From the NCBI RefSeq assembly GCF_916618745.1, contig NZ_OU745373.1, positions 62,001 to 126,000 of the forward strand: a stretch of 64,000 bases of DNA. The letters run 5' to 3'. The notes beneath the pieces are model-generated. The model did not search any database, was not told the origin of the DNA, and was given only the letters and a program-made list of their open reading frames with translations. The position numbers and the translations under genes were made by a program. Positions 25,259-33,753 of this stretch are shown here, piece by piece. This DNA comes from Cardiobacterium sp. Marseille-Q4385 (GTDB lineage: Bacteria > Pseudomonadota > Gammaproteobacteria > Cardiobacteriales > Cardiobacteriaceae). How positions within the stretch are numbered: the stretch's first letter is position 1; each line of letters starts with the position of its first letter.

Positions 25259-25747
25259 TTACAGCTCGGCGGCGCGCAGTTGCGCATACAACGCTTCATG
25301 TTCCTTGATGGTCGCGTTGTCGATGCGACGGCGCACCGAGTTGTAGCCGATGATCTTGTCGTTTTCAACAATCGGGCTAACCACCGCGCGTACCCAGTAA
25401 TAACCGCCGTCCTTACGCAGGTTTTTCACGCAGCCCGTCCATTGCTTGCCCGCCTGTACGGTGGCCCACAGGTCTTCGAAAGCCGAAGCCGGCATATGCG
25501 GGTGGCGCAGGATGTAGTGCGGCTGGCCGATCAGTTCTTCTTTTTCCCAGCCACTCGCCTCGATGAAGGGGATGTTGACGTCGGTGATGAAACCGGCGGT
25601 ATCGGTGCGCGAGAAAATCATCATGGTGTTGGTCAGGTAGAACTGGGCATCGGTCACATAGACGCGGCGCTTGTGTCCATCGTGATAGGTCAGATCAAAC
25701 GCTTCGGATGTGCCGGCGGGTTTTTCCATATCGGGGATCGGTTTCAT
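25259..25747 (-). CDS. Stand-alone PAS-domain protein, Aer-like
   Basis: 162 residues, nearly all one PAS domain: VTDAQFYLTNTMMIFSRTDT followed by AGFITDVNIPFIEASGWEKE and ELIGQPHYILRHPHMP, then the Aer-like WTGCVKNLRKDGGYYWVRAVV. In Aer this domain binds FAD and senses redox. Here no HAMP, kinase or chemoreceptor domain follows; the C terminus is a short helix. It might act as a separate redox sensor or be the leftover of a longer receptor. No chemotaxis gene is nearby. Confidence 0.85.
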   Translation of the reverse strand: MKPIPDMEKPAGTSEAFDLTYHDGHKRRVYVTDAQFYLTNTMMIFSRTDTAGFITDVNIPFIEASGWEKEELIGQPHYILRHPHMPASAFEDLWATVQAGKQWTGCVKNLRKDGGYYWVRAVVSPIVENDKIIGYNSVRRRIDNATIKEHEALYAQLRAAEL

Positions 25748-25872
25748 AAAAAGCCTCGTAATTGATGTACAAAAGGACGTTCGCCATACATCAGCGGGAC
25801 GGCGAATACCGCATATAAAGCAGATTCCGTGCCATCTTGGGCGGCCATATTACTTTTGGTTATTTTGCCCGC

Positions 25873-26487
25873 CTATTGCAGCGCCTGCGTCGCTGCCAGT
25901 GCGTCGGCCGCACCGCAGATGGCACCGATAACCGCAATGCCGTCCGGATTAACCGCGCGCACGGCGGCGACGTTGTCCGTATTGATACCGCCGATGGCGA
26001 CACCGGGCAGGTGTTTGGCGGCGACCATCGCCGCAAGGCCATCCAGACCGATAGCCGGATCGGCATCTGCCTTCGAGCGGGTCGGGAACACCGGCCCCAT
26101 ACCGATATAGTCCACGATGCCGCTATCCACCGCCTGCACCTGAGCAACGCTGTGCGTGGATAGCCCCAAAATCCGCTCGTTGCCGATGAGGCGGCGCACC
26201 ACCGCCGCCGGCAGATCGCTCTGGCCGATATGCACCCCGTCCGCACCGACAGCGAGGGCAATATCCACCTGATCATTGATGATGAACGGCACCTGATGCG
26301 CGGCGCAACGCGCCTTGACGGCAAGCGCAGTGTCGTACCAGACCCGCTTGCTCCAGGCGGTCTTGTGGCCGCGCAACTGCAACACGCTGACGCCGCCCTG
26401 CAATGCGGCTTCAGCGACGGCAAGCAGCCGCTCGCCGCAGGCAGCAGCATCCAGGACCAGATAAAGATGCAGATTGCAGGCGTTCAT
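25873..26487 (-). CDS. thiE: ThiE, thiamine-phosphate synthase
   Basis: 204-residue TIM-barrel enzyme joining HMP-PP and thiazole-P. LQLRGHKTAW, FIINDQVDIALAVGADGVHI followed by GQSDLP, and YIGMGPVFPTRSKADA are diagnostic. AGGAGGTG lies 5 bases before the ATG at 26487, and that ATG overlaps the thiM stop (ATGA); the frame runs further upstream only inside thiM. Confidence 0.95.
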   Translation of the reverse strand: MNACNLHLYLVLDAAACGERLLAVAEAALQGGVSVLQLRGHKTAWSKRVWYDTALAVKARCAAHQVPFIINDQVDIALAVGADGVHIGQSDLPAAVVRRLIGNERILGLSTHSVAQVQAVDSGIVDYIGMGPVFPTRSKADADPAIGLDGLAAMVAAKHLPGVAIGGINTDNVAAVRAVNPDGIAVIGAICGAADALAATQALQ

Positions 26488-27281
26488 GGTTGCACCTCCT
26501 GGACAAATGGGGCGTCGTAACTCAGCGCATCCAGCAGTGCCACCGCAAACGCACCCATGCCGACCGCGCTTGCGGCATGACTCCCCGCCTGCTTCATCAG
26601 CCAGGCGGCACTCGCTGCCGCATCCAGCGGCGGGGCAACGGTACAAAACGCCGCTACCAGCGCAGAAAGCGCACAACCGCAAGCGGTAACCCGCGTCTGG
26701 CGCACATCGCCGCCGTCGGTGAACCACAGCACCTCGCCGTCGGTGATGTAATCACGGGCACCGCTGACCAGTACGACGCATTGCTGCTTCTGCGCCAGTT
26801 CCAGCGCCGCGCCCGCTGCTTCCTCCGCCGTCGAAAGACTGTCGGCACCGCGCAAGCGCGCCGATTGACCGTTCAGCCATAAAATCTCGGCGGCATTGCC
26901 CCGGATGACCGTTGGTTGGAAAGCAAGCAATTCGCGGGCAAAATCACTGCGGAAAGTGAGCAGGTCGCCAACTGCGACCGGATCGAGCACCCACGGCTTA
27001 CTGTTCTTGGCTGCCGTGCGCGCGGCACGACGCATCCCCGGCAGGCGGCCGTTGTGCAGGGTGCCGATATTGATAAGCAGACTGTCGGCAGCGGCGGTGA
27101 ACGCGCCGCATTCCTCCTCCGCCTCGATCATTGCCGGCGACGCCCCCGCCGCCAGCAGCACATTGGCGGTGAAATTTTTCGCGACATCGTTGGTCAGACA
27201 ATGAACGAGCGGGACGGACTGCGCCAATTTTTGCCAATGGGCGCGGGCAGATGCAGCGGGATAAGGTTGGGATGGCTTCAT
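26484..27281 (-). CDS. thiM: ThiM, hydroxyethylthiazole kinase
   Basis: 265 residues. It phosphorylates the thiazole alcohol in thiamine salvage. VHCLTNDVAKNFTANVLLAA followed by GASPAM, LINIGTL, KPWVLDPVAVG, VIRGNAAEIL and the ATP-site TACGCALSALVAAF are typical. thiM-thiE without thiD or thiC suggests salvage with the rest of the pathway elsewhere. The upstream 250 bp shows no TPP-riboswitch core (no CUGAGA). AGGAG precedes the ATG. Confidence 0.95.
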   Translation of the reverse strand: MKPSQPYPAASARAHWQKLAQSVPLVHCLTNDVAKNFTANVLLAAGASPAMIEAEEECGAFTAAADSLLINIGTLHNGRLPGMRRAARTAAKNSKPWVLDPVAVGDLLTFRSDFARELLAFQPTVIRGNAAEILWLNGQSARLRGADSLSTAEEAAGAALELAQKQQCVVLVSGARDYITDGEVLWFTDGGDVRQTRVTACGCALSALVAAFCTVAPPLDAAASAAWLMKQAGSHAASAVGMGAFAVALLDALSYDAPFVQEVQP

Positions 27282-27317
27282 GCGGGCTCCTGAAAGTGAG
27301 AGAAGATGGACGGCAGT

Positions 27318-27419
27318 TTATAGCGGCTTCCCCAATAGATAGTCAATCAGCACCTGCACGCGGCAGACTTTTTGCGCGTGCTGGCGATGAGGTGGGAGAG
27401 CTTGAATGGGGCGTAGCGG
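27318..27419 (-). pseudogene. LysR-type regulator, C-terminal remnant
   Basis: A 33-codon open stretch bounded by a stop upstream reads PLRPIQALPPHRQHAQKVCR then VQVLIDYLLGKPL and stop. This is the usual last strand and helix of LysR regulators (xALPPHRxxxxKVRxLIDxL). Everything upstream of it is gone or unrecognisable. It lies between thiM and the GNAT gene. Confidence 0.6.
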
Positions 27420-27532
27420 CTATGAACCATGGGATCGTGGGATTTGGGCTAAGAGCGTTTCTGCCGGTTTCCAACTAATCATCATAATCCCGCCCGTCTA
27501 TACTGCACTGCGTCTTTTCCATTCAGAACCTT

Positions 27533-27979
27533 ATGATGTTTGTCATCCGACCTGACAATGATGCGCAATACAGCCGCTTGATTCAAAACCGCCTGCGCGC
27601 TACCAACCGTGAACGCTGTGCCTGGTTGCGCGCTAACCCGTCTGCGGCGGAAACACGGAATTTCCTCGCCTTTGACGGCAGACAGCTCATTGGCGGGGCA
27701 GTGGGCTTTGTCCGCTTTGGCTGGTATTTCCTGGACCTGCTTTATGTGGACGCGGCTTACCGCAACCGGGGCATTGGCCGGCAGCTGCTTACTGCTGCCG
27801 AACATTTCGCCAGCGACCGTCAGCTGGTTGGTGTACGGCTGGATACTGCAGATTTCCAGGCGCGAGGCTTCTACGAAAAGAAGGGATACACCCTTTTCGG
27901 CGAACTGGCCGACTGTCCGCCCGGCCACACCCTCTACTTTTTTCACAAAACATTTACCCAACCCAAGGAAAAACCATGA
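27533..27979 (+). CDS. GNAT family N-acetyltransferase
   Basis: 148 residues. The acetyl-CoA binding motif A is LLYVDAAYRNRGIGRQLLTA (about 69-88), preceded by the beta strands FLAFDGRQLIGGAVGFV, and the C-terminal ARGFYEKKGYTLFGEL is typical of motif B. Substrate unknown. Two adjacent ATG codons (27533, 27536) could start it. The stop overlaps the ATG of the next short frame (ATGA). Confidence 0.88.
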   Translation: MMFVIRPDNDAQYSRLIQNRLRATNRERCAWLRANPSAAETRNFLAFDGRQLIGGAVGFVRFGWYFLDLLYVDAAYRNRGIGRQLLTAAEHFASDRQLVGVRLDTADFQARGFYEKKGYTLFGELADCPPGHTLYFFHKTFTQPKEKP

Positions 27980-28188
27980 AAAACGTCCTGATTATCTCCG
28001 GTCACCCCGACCTCAGCACCTCCGTCGCTGAAGAAACGGAAACGCCCATCATGTGCAGCGTCAAACAACAGGACAATCCCAACCTGGCCGACAGGGTGGA
28101 AAGCCATGCCGATAAAGCCGTCTGCCAAAGCTACCCCGCCACGCCGCACTTTAAGGCTTATCCGAAAAAAGCGCCGCCGGGTGGATGA
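27976..28188 (+). pseudogene. Truncated flavodoxin-fold NAD(P)H oxidoreductase remnant
   Basis: 70 codons. The first 18 residues, MKNVLIISGHPDLSTSVA, are the first strand and FMN loop of KefF/YwrO-type quinone reductases. After that the sequence loses family resemblance and ends early (full members are about 180-200 residues). Coupling to the GNAT gene by ATGA suggests an old operon partner whose body was deleted. It may still be translated. Confidence 0.55.
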
Positions 28189-28260
28189 TGCTCCTGCTAC
28201 TGCCAAAAACTGACACGATCCACCGTTACCATGCGCGCCGTTTTCAACCACGGAGCAACT

Positions 28261-28896
28261 ATGCCTCACCTGACTTTCTACACCCACCCGCAATCGCGCG
28301 GCCACAATGTCCGCTGGATGCTGGAAGAATGCGGCGCACATTACGAGACTGTCGGCCTTGCCTATGGCACGACGATGAAGCAGGCCGACTACCTCGCCAT
28401 CAACCCAATGGGCAAGGTGCCGGCGCTGAAGGTGGATGACGCGGTCATCACCGAAACCGCCGCCATCATCACCCATCTCGCCGACCTCTATCCGGAAAAG
28501 GCGCTGATTCCCGCCGTCGGCACCAGCGCGCGCGGCGAGTATTACCGCTGGCTCTGCTTTGCCCTGCACCTCGAATACGCGGCGATGGATAAATGGCGTG
28601 GCGTCAGCAATAACGACGAACAGCGGCGCGGCATCGGCTATGGCGATTTTGACACCATCGTTAGCACCCTGAAAAAACACCTCGCCGGACGGGAATTTTT
28701 CCTCGGCGACCATTTCAGCGCGCTAGACCTGTATTACAGCGGCTTGCTCGCCTGGATGATTCACAAGGTGCAGGTGCTGCCCGCTGATGCGGTGTACACC
28801 GATTACATGAATCGCCACTTCACCCGCCCCGCCCATCTGCGTGCGCAGGAGCTGGACGCAGCATTATTAGCCCAGATAGAAGCGGGCAACGCCTGA
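28261..28896 (+). CDS. Glutathione S-transferase family protein
   Basis: 211 residues. Thioredoxin-like N-terminal domain (1-80) with LTFYTHPQSRGHNVRWMLEE, NPMGKVPALKVDD and ITETAAIITHLAD (the glutathione-site Glu-Thr/Ser), then an all-helical C-terminal domain with FFLGDHFSALDLYYSGLL. Probably conjugates or reduces electrophiles with glutathione; substrate unknown. GGAG precedes the ATG at 28261. Confidence 0.9.
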   Translation: MPHLTFYTHPQSRGHNVRWMLEECGAHYETVGLAYGTTMKQADYLAINPMGKVPALKVDDAVITETAAIITHLADLYPEKALIPAVGTSARGEYYRWLCFALHLEYAAMDKWRGVSNNDEQRRGIGYGDFDTIVSTLKKHLAGREFFLGDHFSALDLYYSGLLAWMIHKVQVLPADAVYTDYMNRHFTRPAHLRAQELDAALLAQIEAGNA

Positions 28897-28912
28897 TACA
28901 GCAACTGCCCCC

Positions 28913-28947
28913 GACCGCCACCCGGCTCGCCGCGTGGCGGTTTTTTG
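28913..28947 (+). terminator. Terminator after the GST gene
   Basis: Stem CCGCCAC / GTGGCGG (28915-28921, 28934-28940) with a 12-nt loop and TTTTTT. Confidence 0.8.
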
Positions 28948-28949
28948 CG

Positions 28950-29660
28950 TCAAAAACCGTAGCGTTTGAAAAGGTCAACTTCTTCCTGCGCCTGCCAGCG
29001 GCGCAGCAGGTCGGTGTGCGGCACAGGATAAGGTTTGCCGGGATCGGCACTGGTGATGCGCTCGCAGCGGAAATGACGAAAATCACCACGCAATTCGCAC
29101 CAGGCCGCGAGCAGGCGCGCATCCTCAAAATAGCCCAACGCCAGCGGCCAGATAGTGCGGCGGGTGCTCTCGCCCCTGGCGTCGGTGTAGTGGATATGCA
29201 GGCGGCTTGCCGTGCGCAGGGCATGGCGCACGCGCGGCAGAATGCGGGCTTCATCGGCACGATACGGGACTTTGGCGACTAGCGGGTACACCGCTTGGGC
29301 AGCAAGACGGTCGCGCCATTCCTCGCTGAGCACATCGCGGATTTTGTTGATGACGCGCCAGGCCGCCTCGGCCAAATCATCATCGCCCTGGGCGACGGCG
29401 CTGCGCATACCGAAGACCAGCGCCTCGGTTTCGGCGGCATCGAAAGTGAGCGGCGGCAAAAGAAAGTCGGTGCGGTGCAAGAGATAGCCCGTGCCTGCGC
29501 CGCCCCGGATGTCCGCGCCCTGCGCACGCAGGGTTTCAATATCGCGATAGAGGGTGCGCAGGCTGACGCCCAGGGTTTCTGCGAGGGTTTGCGCGGTGAT
29601 GGCACGACGGCTGTCGCGCAGATGCTGCAAGAGGGTGAGCAGACGGTTAGTGCGGGTCAT
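28950..29660 (-). CDS. YafY-type HTH and WYL-domain transcriptional regulator
   Basis: 236 residues. The N-terminal HTH_11 domain (RLLTLLQHLRDSRRAITAQT, LAETLGVSLRTLYRDIETLR) is followed by the WYL domain (about 130-210), with LHIHYTDARGE and RRTIWPLALGYFEDARLLAA then WCELR. WYL domains sense ligands, often nucleotides. It converges on the GST gene and may regulate something elsewhere; no target is visible. Confidence 0.92.
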   Translation of the reverse strand: MTRTNRLLTLLQHLRDSRRAITAQTLAETLGVSLRTLYRDIETLRAQGADIRGGAGTGYLLHRTDFLLPPLTFDAAETEALVFGMRSAVAQGDDDLAEAAWRVINKIRDVLSEEWRDRLAAQAVYPLVAKVPYRADEARILPRVRHALRTASRLHIHYTDARGESTRRTIWPLALGYFEDARLLAAWCELRGDFRHFRCERITSADPGKPYPVPHTDLLRRWQAQEEVDLFKRYGF

Positions 29661-29728
29661 GGTGAGGGATTCGGGATGATCGGGCGGCTAGTGTAACGGT
29701 ATCTGCGGTTTGCGGATTGCCATAAGTC

Positions 29729-29778
29729 CAATGTTTATCCCGCTTGGCGAGCCCAGTATTTATGCCGCTTGGCCGCCT
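29729..29778 (+). repeat. Two 25-bp repeat units
   Basis: CGCTTGGCGAGCCCAGTATT begins at 29741 and the next unit at 29766, 25 bp on, between two minus-strand genes; a partial unit (ATGTTTATCC) precedes them. Confidence 0.75.
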
Positions 29779-29795
29779 TTCTTAAATCAAAGAGG

Positions 29796-30308
29796 TCAGC
29801 CCAAATCATCCAGCATTTGCAGGGCGATTTGTGCCTTGGCATCTCCCTGCGCGGCGGCTTTTTCCCACCACACGCGAGCCAGGGCGTAGTCCTGCACTCC
29901 GGCCCGTCCGTCAGCGTATAACACGCCGAGGTTGGTTTGTGCCTTGGCATCACCCTGTTCGGCCGCCCGTTCATACCATGCGCGGGCCTGTCCGTTATCT
30001 TTCGGCCCTCCCCAGCCGTTGGCGCACATGATGCCGAGGTTGTATTGCGCAGCGGCATACCCCTGCACAGCGGCTTTTTCGTACCAGGCGCGGGCTTGCA
30101 CGTAGTCTTGTGGCACGCCCCGTCCTTCGCTGTACAGCACGCCGAGGTTGTATTGGCCGAGGGCATCGCCTGCTTCGGCCAGGATGGTGTTGGTGTGCCA
30201 GGCGGCGGCGTAGTCTCCCTGTTCGTAGGCGATGGTGGCGTCAGCGCGCAGGGTTTCTTTTTCGCTATCGCTGAGGTTAGCGGCGGGTAGCGGGGTTGGT
30301 GTTTTCAT
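29796..30308 (-). CDS. Sel1-repeat protein, short
   Basis: 170 residues. After a 40-residue helical lead, three to four Sel1 repeats follow (AGDALGQYNLGVLYSEGRGV, then similar units with QYNLGIMCANGWGG and QTNLGVLYADGRAG). No signal peptide. It lies 30 bp after trpE on the same strand and may be its last cistron, but no functional link is evident. Third Sel1 protein of the window. Confidence 0.85.
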   Translation of the reverse strand: MKTPTPLPAANLSDSEKETLRADATIAYEQGDYAAAWHTNTILAEAGDALGQYNLGVLYSEGRGVPQDYVQARAWYEKAAVQGYAAAQYNLGIMCANGWGGPKDNGQARAWYERAAEQGDAKAQTNLGVLYADGRAGVQDYALARVWWEKAAAQGDAKAQIALQMLDDLG

Positions 30309-30338
30309 GGGTGTTTCCTGTGAGGGTGGAAGGGGGTT

Positions 30339-31775
30339 TTATTCCCCCTCGTCCAGCAGGCTGGCAGCGGCGATGACGGCGCTGGCTTTGTTGAGGGTTT
30401 CCTGCCATTCGCTGTCGGGGTTGGAGTCGTACACGATGCCCGCGCCCGCCTGTGCGTAGAGGCGGCCATTTTTGATGATGGCGGTGCGGATGGCGATTGC
30501 CATGTCCATGTTGCCGCCCCATGACCAGTAGCCGACGGCGCCGCCGTACACACCGCGCCGTTCGGGTTCGACTTCGTCGATGATTTCCATCGCGCGGATT
30601 TTCGGTGCACCGCTCAAAGTGCCCGCCGGGAAGGTGGCGCGCAGGACGTCCATCGGCCCGACGTCGTCGCGCAAGGTGCCTTCAACGTTGGAGACGATGT
30701 GCATGACGTGCGAGTAGCGCTCGATCACCATTTTTTCGCTGATTTTGACGCTGCCGGTTTTGCAGACGCGGCCAATGTCGTTGCGGCCAAGGTCGATGAG
30801 CATGACGTGTTCGGCGATTTCCTTGGCATCTGCCAGTAGTTCTTGTTCGAGTGCTTTGTCTTCTTCCGGGGTTTTGCCGCGTTTGCGTGTGCCGGCGAGC
30901 GGGCGCACGGTGACGGTATCGCCCTGGACGCGGGCGAGGATTTCCGGGGAGGAGCCGATGATGTGGAAGTCGTCGAGGTCGAGCAGGTACATGTACGGCG
31001 AGGGGTTGGTGTGGCGTAGGGCGCGGTAGTAGTCGAGCGGTGCGTGGGTGTAGGCGCAGCTCATGCGCTGTGAGGGCACGACTTGCATGCAGTCGCCCGC
31101 TTTGATGTATTCGCGGATTTTGGCGACGTCTGCCTTGAACTGGGCTTCGGGATAGTGGTGCTGGATGGCGGGGGGCCGGGCATGGCGGTTCAGCGCGCGC
31201 ACTTGTGCCGTGCCGGGGCGGTTGATAGCGGCGACCATGGCATCCAGTCGCGCTTCGGCAGCGGTGAGGCCGTCCGGGTTGGCGAGGTCGGCGTGGCTGA
31301 TGAGGTGGACTTCGCCGCGCAGGTTGTCGAGCACGGCGACGTCGAGGCTTTGCATGTAGAGGATGTCCGGCACGCCAAGCGGGTCGTTCTGCGGGCGCTT
31401 GGCGAGGCGTTTTTCGATGTAGCCGATGCTGTCGTAGGCCATGTAGCCAACGAGGCCGCCGCTGAACGGCAGGTCAACGGGCAGCGGCGCGGGGCGGATG
31501 GTGGCGTGGTAGTCGGCAAGCCAGGCGAGCGGGTCGGCAAGTTCGCGTTCTTCGATGATGGCACCGTCGCGGCGGATGGTGAGGTGGTGGTCGCGGATGG
31601 TGGCGACTTCGCGCGCGGGCAGGCCGATCATGCTGTAACGCGCCCAGCGTTCGCCGCCTTCGACGGATTCGAGCAGGTAGGTGTAGGGCGCGCCCGCAAG
31701 GCGGTCATAGAGGGCGACGGGGGTGAGCAGGTCGGCGAGGATGGTGCGGACGACGGGCTGGTGGGTGTAGTTCAT
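30339..31775 (-). CDS. trpE: TrpE, anthranilate synthase component I
   Basis: 478 residues. Makes anthranilate from chorismate with TrpG. The feedback-site LLES (about 34-37), DFHIIGSSPEILARV, TVRPLAGTRKRG, DLGRNDIGRV and FPAGTLSGAPKIRAMEIIDE identify it. The ATG overlaps the rpe stop by 4 bp. In many gammaproteobacteria gph (phosphoglycolate phosphatase) lies between rpe and trpE; it is absent here. trpG is not in the window. Confidence 0.95.
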   Translation of the reverse strand: MNYTHQPVVRTILADLLTPVALYDRLAGAPYTYLLESVEGGERWARYSMIGLPAREVATIRDHHLTIRRDGAIIEERELADPLAWLADYHATIRPAPLPVDLPFSGGLVGYMAYDSIGYIEKRLAKRPQNDPLGVPDILYMQSLDVAVLDNLRGEVHLISHADLANPDGLTAAEARLDAMVAAINRPGTAQVRALNRHARPPAIQHHYPEAQFKADVAKIREYIKAGDCMQVVPSQRMSCAYTHAPLDYYRALRHTNPSPYMYLLDLDDFHIIGSSPEILARVQGDTVTVRPLAGTRKRGKTPEEDKALEQELLADAKEIAEHVMLIDLGRNDIGRVCKTGSVKISEKMVIERYSHVMHIVSNVEGTLRDDVGPMDVLRATFPAGTLSGAPKIRAMEIIDEVEPERRGVYGGAVGYWSWGGNMDMAIAIRTAIIKNGRLYAQAGAGIVYDSNPDSEWQETLNKASAVIAAASLLDEGE

Positions 31776-32449
31776 GCGGTTTGTCCTTTGGCGATTTCCT
31801 GGCGCATGGTGTTGATGACGGCGGCGTAGTCGGCCGCGTTGAAGATGGCTGATCCCGCCACGAACATGTCCGCGCCCGCTGCAGCGATTTCGGCGATGTT
31901 GTCGGTTTTGACGCCGCCATCAACTTCGAGGCGGATGTCGCGGCCGCTTGCGTCGATAAGGCGGCGCACGGCGCGCAGTTTGGCCAGGGCGGACGGCAGG
32001 AAGCTCTGCCCGCCAAAGCCGGGGTTAACGGACATGATGAGGATGAGGTCGAGTTTGTCCATGACGTATTCGAGGCAGGTGAGCGGGGTGGCGGGGTTGA
32101 AGACGAGCCCCGCTTTCAGGCCGTGGTCCTTGATTTGTTGCAGGCTGCGGTCGATGTGGATGGTGGCTTCGGGATGGAAGCTGATGTAGTCCGCGCCCGC
32201 TTTGGCGAAGGGTTCGATGAGGCTGTCCACCGGGCTGGTCATGAGATGCACGTCGATCGGCGCGGTGATGCCGTAGTCGCGCAGGGCTTTGCAGATGGGC
32301 GCGCCGAAGCTGAGGTTGGGGACGAAGTGGTTATCCATCACGTCGAAGTGGATGACGTCCGCGCCGGCAGCGAGAACGGCGGCCACGTCGTCGCCGAGGC
32401 GGGCGAAATCGGCGGAGAGGATGGAGGGAGCGATGAGGGCTGGACGCAT
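31772..32449 (-). CDS. rpe: Rpe, ribulose-phosphate 3-epimerase
   Basis: 225 residues. Interconverts ribulose-5-P and xylulose-5-P. APSILSADFARLG, HFDVMDNHFVPNLSFG, HLMTSPVDSLI, MSVNPGFGGQSF and EVDGGVKTDN carry the metal-binding and catalytic residues. Translationally coupled to trpE. Confidence 0.96.
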   Translation of the reverse strand: MRPALIAPSILSADFARLGDDVAAVLAAGADVIHFDVMDNHFVPNLSFGAPICKALRDYGITAPIDVHLMTSPVDSLIEPFAKAGADYISFHPEATIHIDRSLQQIKDHGLKAGLVFNPATPLTCLEYVMDKLDLILIMSVNPGFGGQSFLPSALAKLRAVRRLIDASGRDIRLEVDGGVKTDNIAEIAAAGADMFVAGSAIFNAADYAAVINTMRQEIAKGQTA

Positions 32450-32513
32450 GATGTTTGTTCCTGTGTTATGTACAATGCCGCGCCATTCTACTAAGCAATT
32501 TCAGGTTTTTCCC

Positions 32514-32987
32514 GTGCACGACTTGCCCCGCCACGACGGCGTTTTTCCCGATGTTGATGCCCTCAGCCGCTGGCTGGCGCAGCAGTCTGCCCCCGCCTGC
32601 GCGCGCGGCGGTGGCTGGCTTGCCCTCTGTTATCCGCTGGACGGTACCCCCGCGCTGCACCAGGGGTTGTTGCAGGCGGTAACGCTCTGCGCGGCGGAAA
32701 TCGGCGACTTGCGCCTGCGTCGCGACGGCGTGCTTTTCCGCGACGATGCGCCGCTGGGTCAGGTCGTCGTTAACGTCAGTCCGCATGGCGACGGTTCGCT
32801 GGCGCGGATTACCGTTCCCGATCTGGACGGGCTGGAAAGCGCGCTGTTATCCCGCTTGGCCGACTGGAACCTGCGTCCCTACCTGCCCGTTATCAACCGC
32901 TGGCGTGAGTTTGCCCTTGATGGCGACATCGACCAGAAAGGCCGCGCCGTGCGCATCGTGAACGGCAAACTTGTCTTCGAGGATTAA
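32514..32987 (+). CDS. BirA-like protein, apparently decayed biotin ligase domain
   Basis: 157 residues from GTG at 32514 (an in-frame ATG at 32475 is possible). It sits 2 bp before coaX, the usual place of birA in several proteobacteria. The order of elements follows the BirA core: GGGWLALCYPL (like NLYLSLYW), a helix GLLQAVTLCAAEI, LRLRRDGVLFRDDAPLGQVV (like VRWPNDLLxxxxKLAGIL), VVNVSP (like GIGINV), SRLADWNLRPYLPVINRW then RE, and a C-terminal SH3-like KGRAVRIVNGKLVF. The GRGRxxR loop and catalytic Lys are absent. Identification is inference; activity is unlikely. Confidence 0.45.
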   Translation: MHDLPRHDGVFPDVDALSRWLAQQSAPACARGGGWLALCYPLDGTPALHQGLLQAVTLCAAEIGDLRLRRDGVLFRDDAPLGQVVVNVSPHGDGSLARITVPDLDGLESALLSRLADWNLRPYLPVINRWREFALDGDIDQKGRAVRIVNGKLVFED

Positions 32988-32989
32988 TC

Positions 32990-33730
32990 GTGTATCTCCT
33001 GATCGACGCGGGCAATTCCCGCATCAAATGGCTCTACGGCAGCAGCGTGCCGGGCATCGTCGAAGCGGCGTCCTACCGCGAAGACTGGCGCACCAAACTG
33101 TGGCGCGCCTGGCACCTCCTGCCCGAACCGAAACGCATCGCCATGAGCAGCGTCAAAAACGACGATATCGTTGACGACGTTGCCACCATCGCCGACGACC
33201 TGTGGCGCAAACCGGTGCACGTCTTCACCGCGCAAAAAGAAACCAACCACACCCTCACCGTCGCCTACGAAGACGCTACCCTGCTCGGCAGCGACCGCTA
33301 CCTCGCCATGCTCGGCGCACGCGGGCTCACCCACGAACCGCTCTGCGTCGTCGGCTGCGGCACGGCCATCACCCTCGATGTCGTTGACCGCGACGGCCAG
33401 CACCTCGGCGGCCTTATCCTGCCCGGCATACGGCTGGCCGAAAACGCCCTGCTGCAACACACACAAAAACTCAAACCCATGCGCTGGACACCCAACCCGC
33501 TCGGCAACGACACCGCTTCCTGCATCGGCGCGGGCATCCACCACGCCCTGCCGGCGGGCATCAACGGCATCATGGACGAACTCGAAACCGCAACAGGCCA
33601 CTACTACCACCGCTTCGCCTTCGGCGGCGACGCACAAATCCTTTTCGGCAACCGCCCGGACTACCGCATTGAGCCCGACCTTATGTTTCGCGGCATGATC
33701 GACCGTCTGGCCGCCGAAAATACCGACTAA
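32990..33730 (+). CDS. coaX: CoaX, type III pantothenate kinase
   Basis: 246 residues from GTG at 32990. First step of CoA synthesis; needs a monovalent cation and is insensitive to CoA. LIDAGNSRIKWLYG holds the phosphate-1 loop, LLGSDRYLAMLGAR the pantothenate site, VVGCGTAITLDVVD the second phosphate motif, then GGLILPGI and GIHHALPAGINGIM. It follows the BirA-like frame by 2 bp. Confidence 0.94.
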   Translation: MYLLIDAGNSRIKWLYGSSVPGIVEAASYREDWRTKLWRAWHLLPEPKRIAMSSVKNDDIVDDVATIADDLWRKPVHVFTAQKETNHTLTVAYEDATLLGSDRYLAMLGARGLTHEPLCVVGCGTAITLDVVDRDGQHLGGLILPGIRLAENALLQHTQKLKPMRWTPNPLGNDTASCIGAGIHHALPAGINGIMDELETATGHYYHRFAFGGDAQILFGNRPDYRIEPDLMFRGMIDRLAAENTD

Positions 33731-33753
33731 CCCACACAACAGAGGCAAACAAT

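Noticed and set aside
27282..27532. TPP riboswitch upstream of thiM
   Set aside because: No CUGAGA or matching second conserved segment on the minus strand; the stretch holds a LysR remnant instead.
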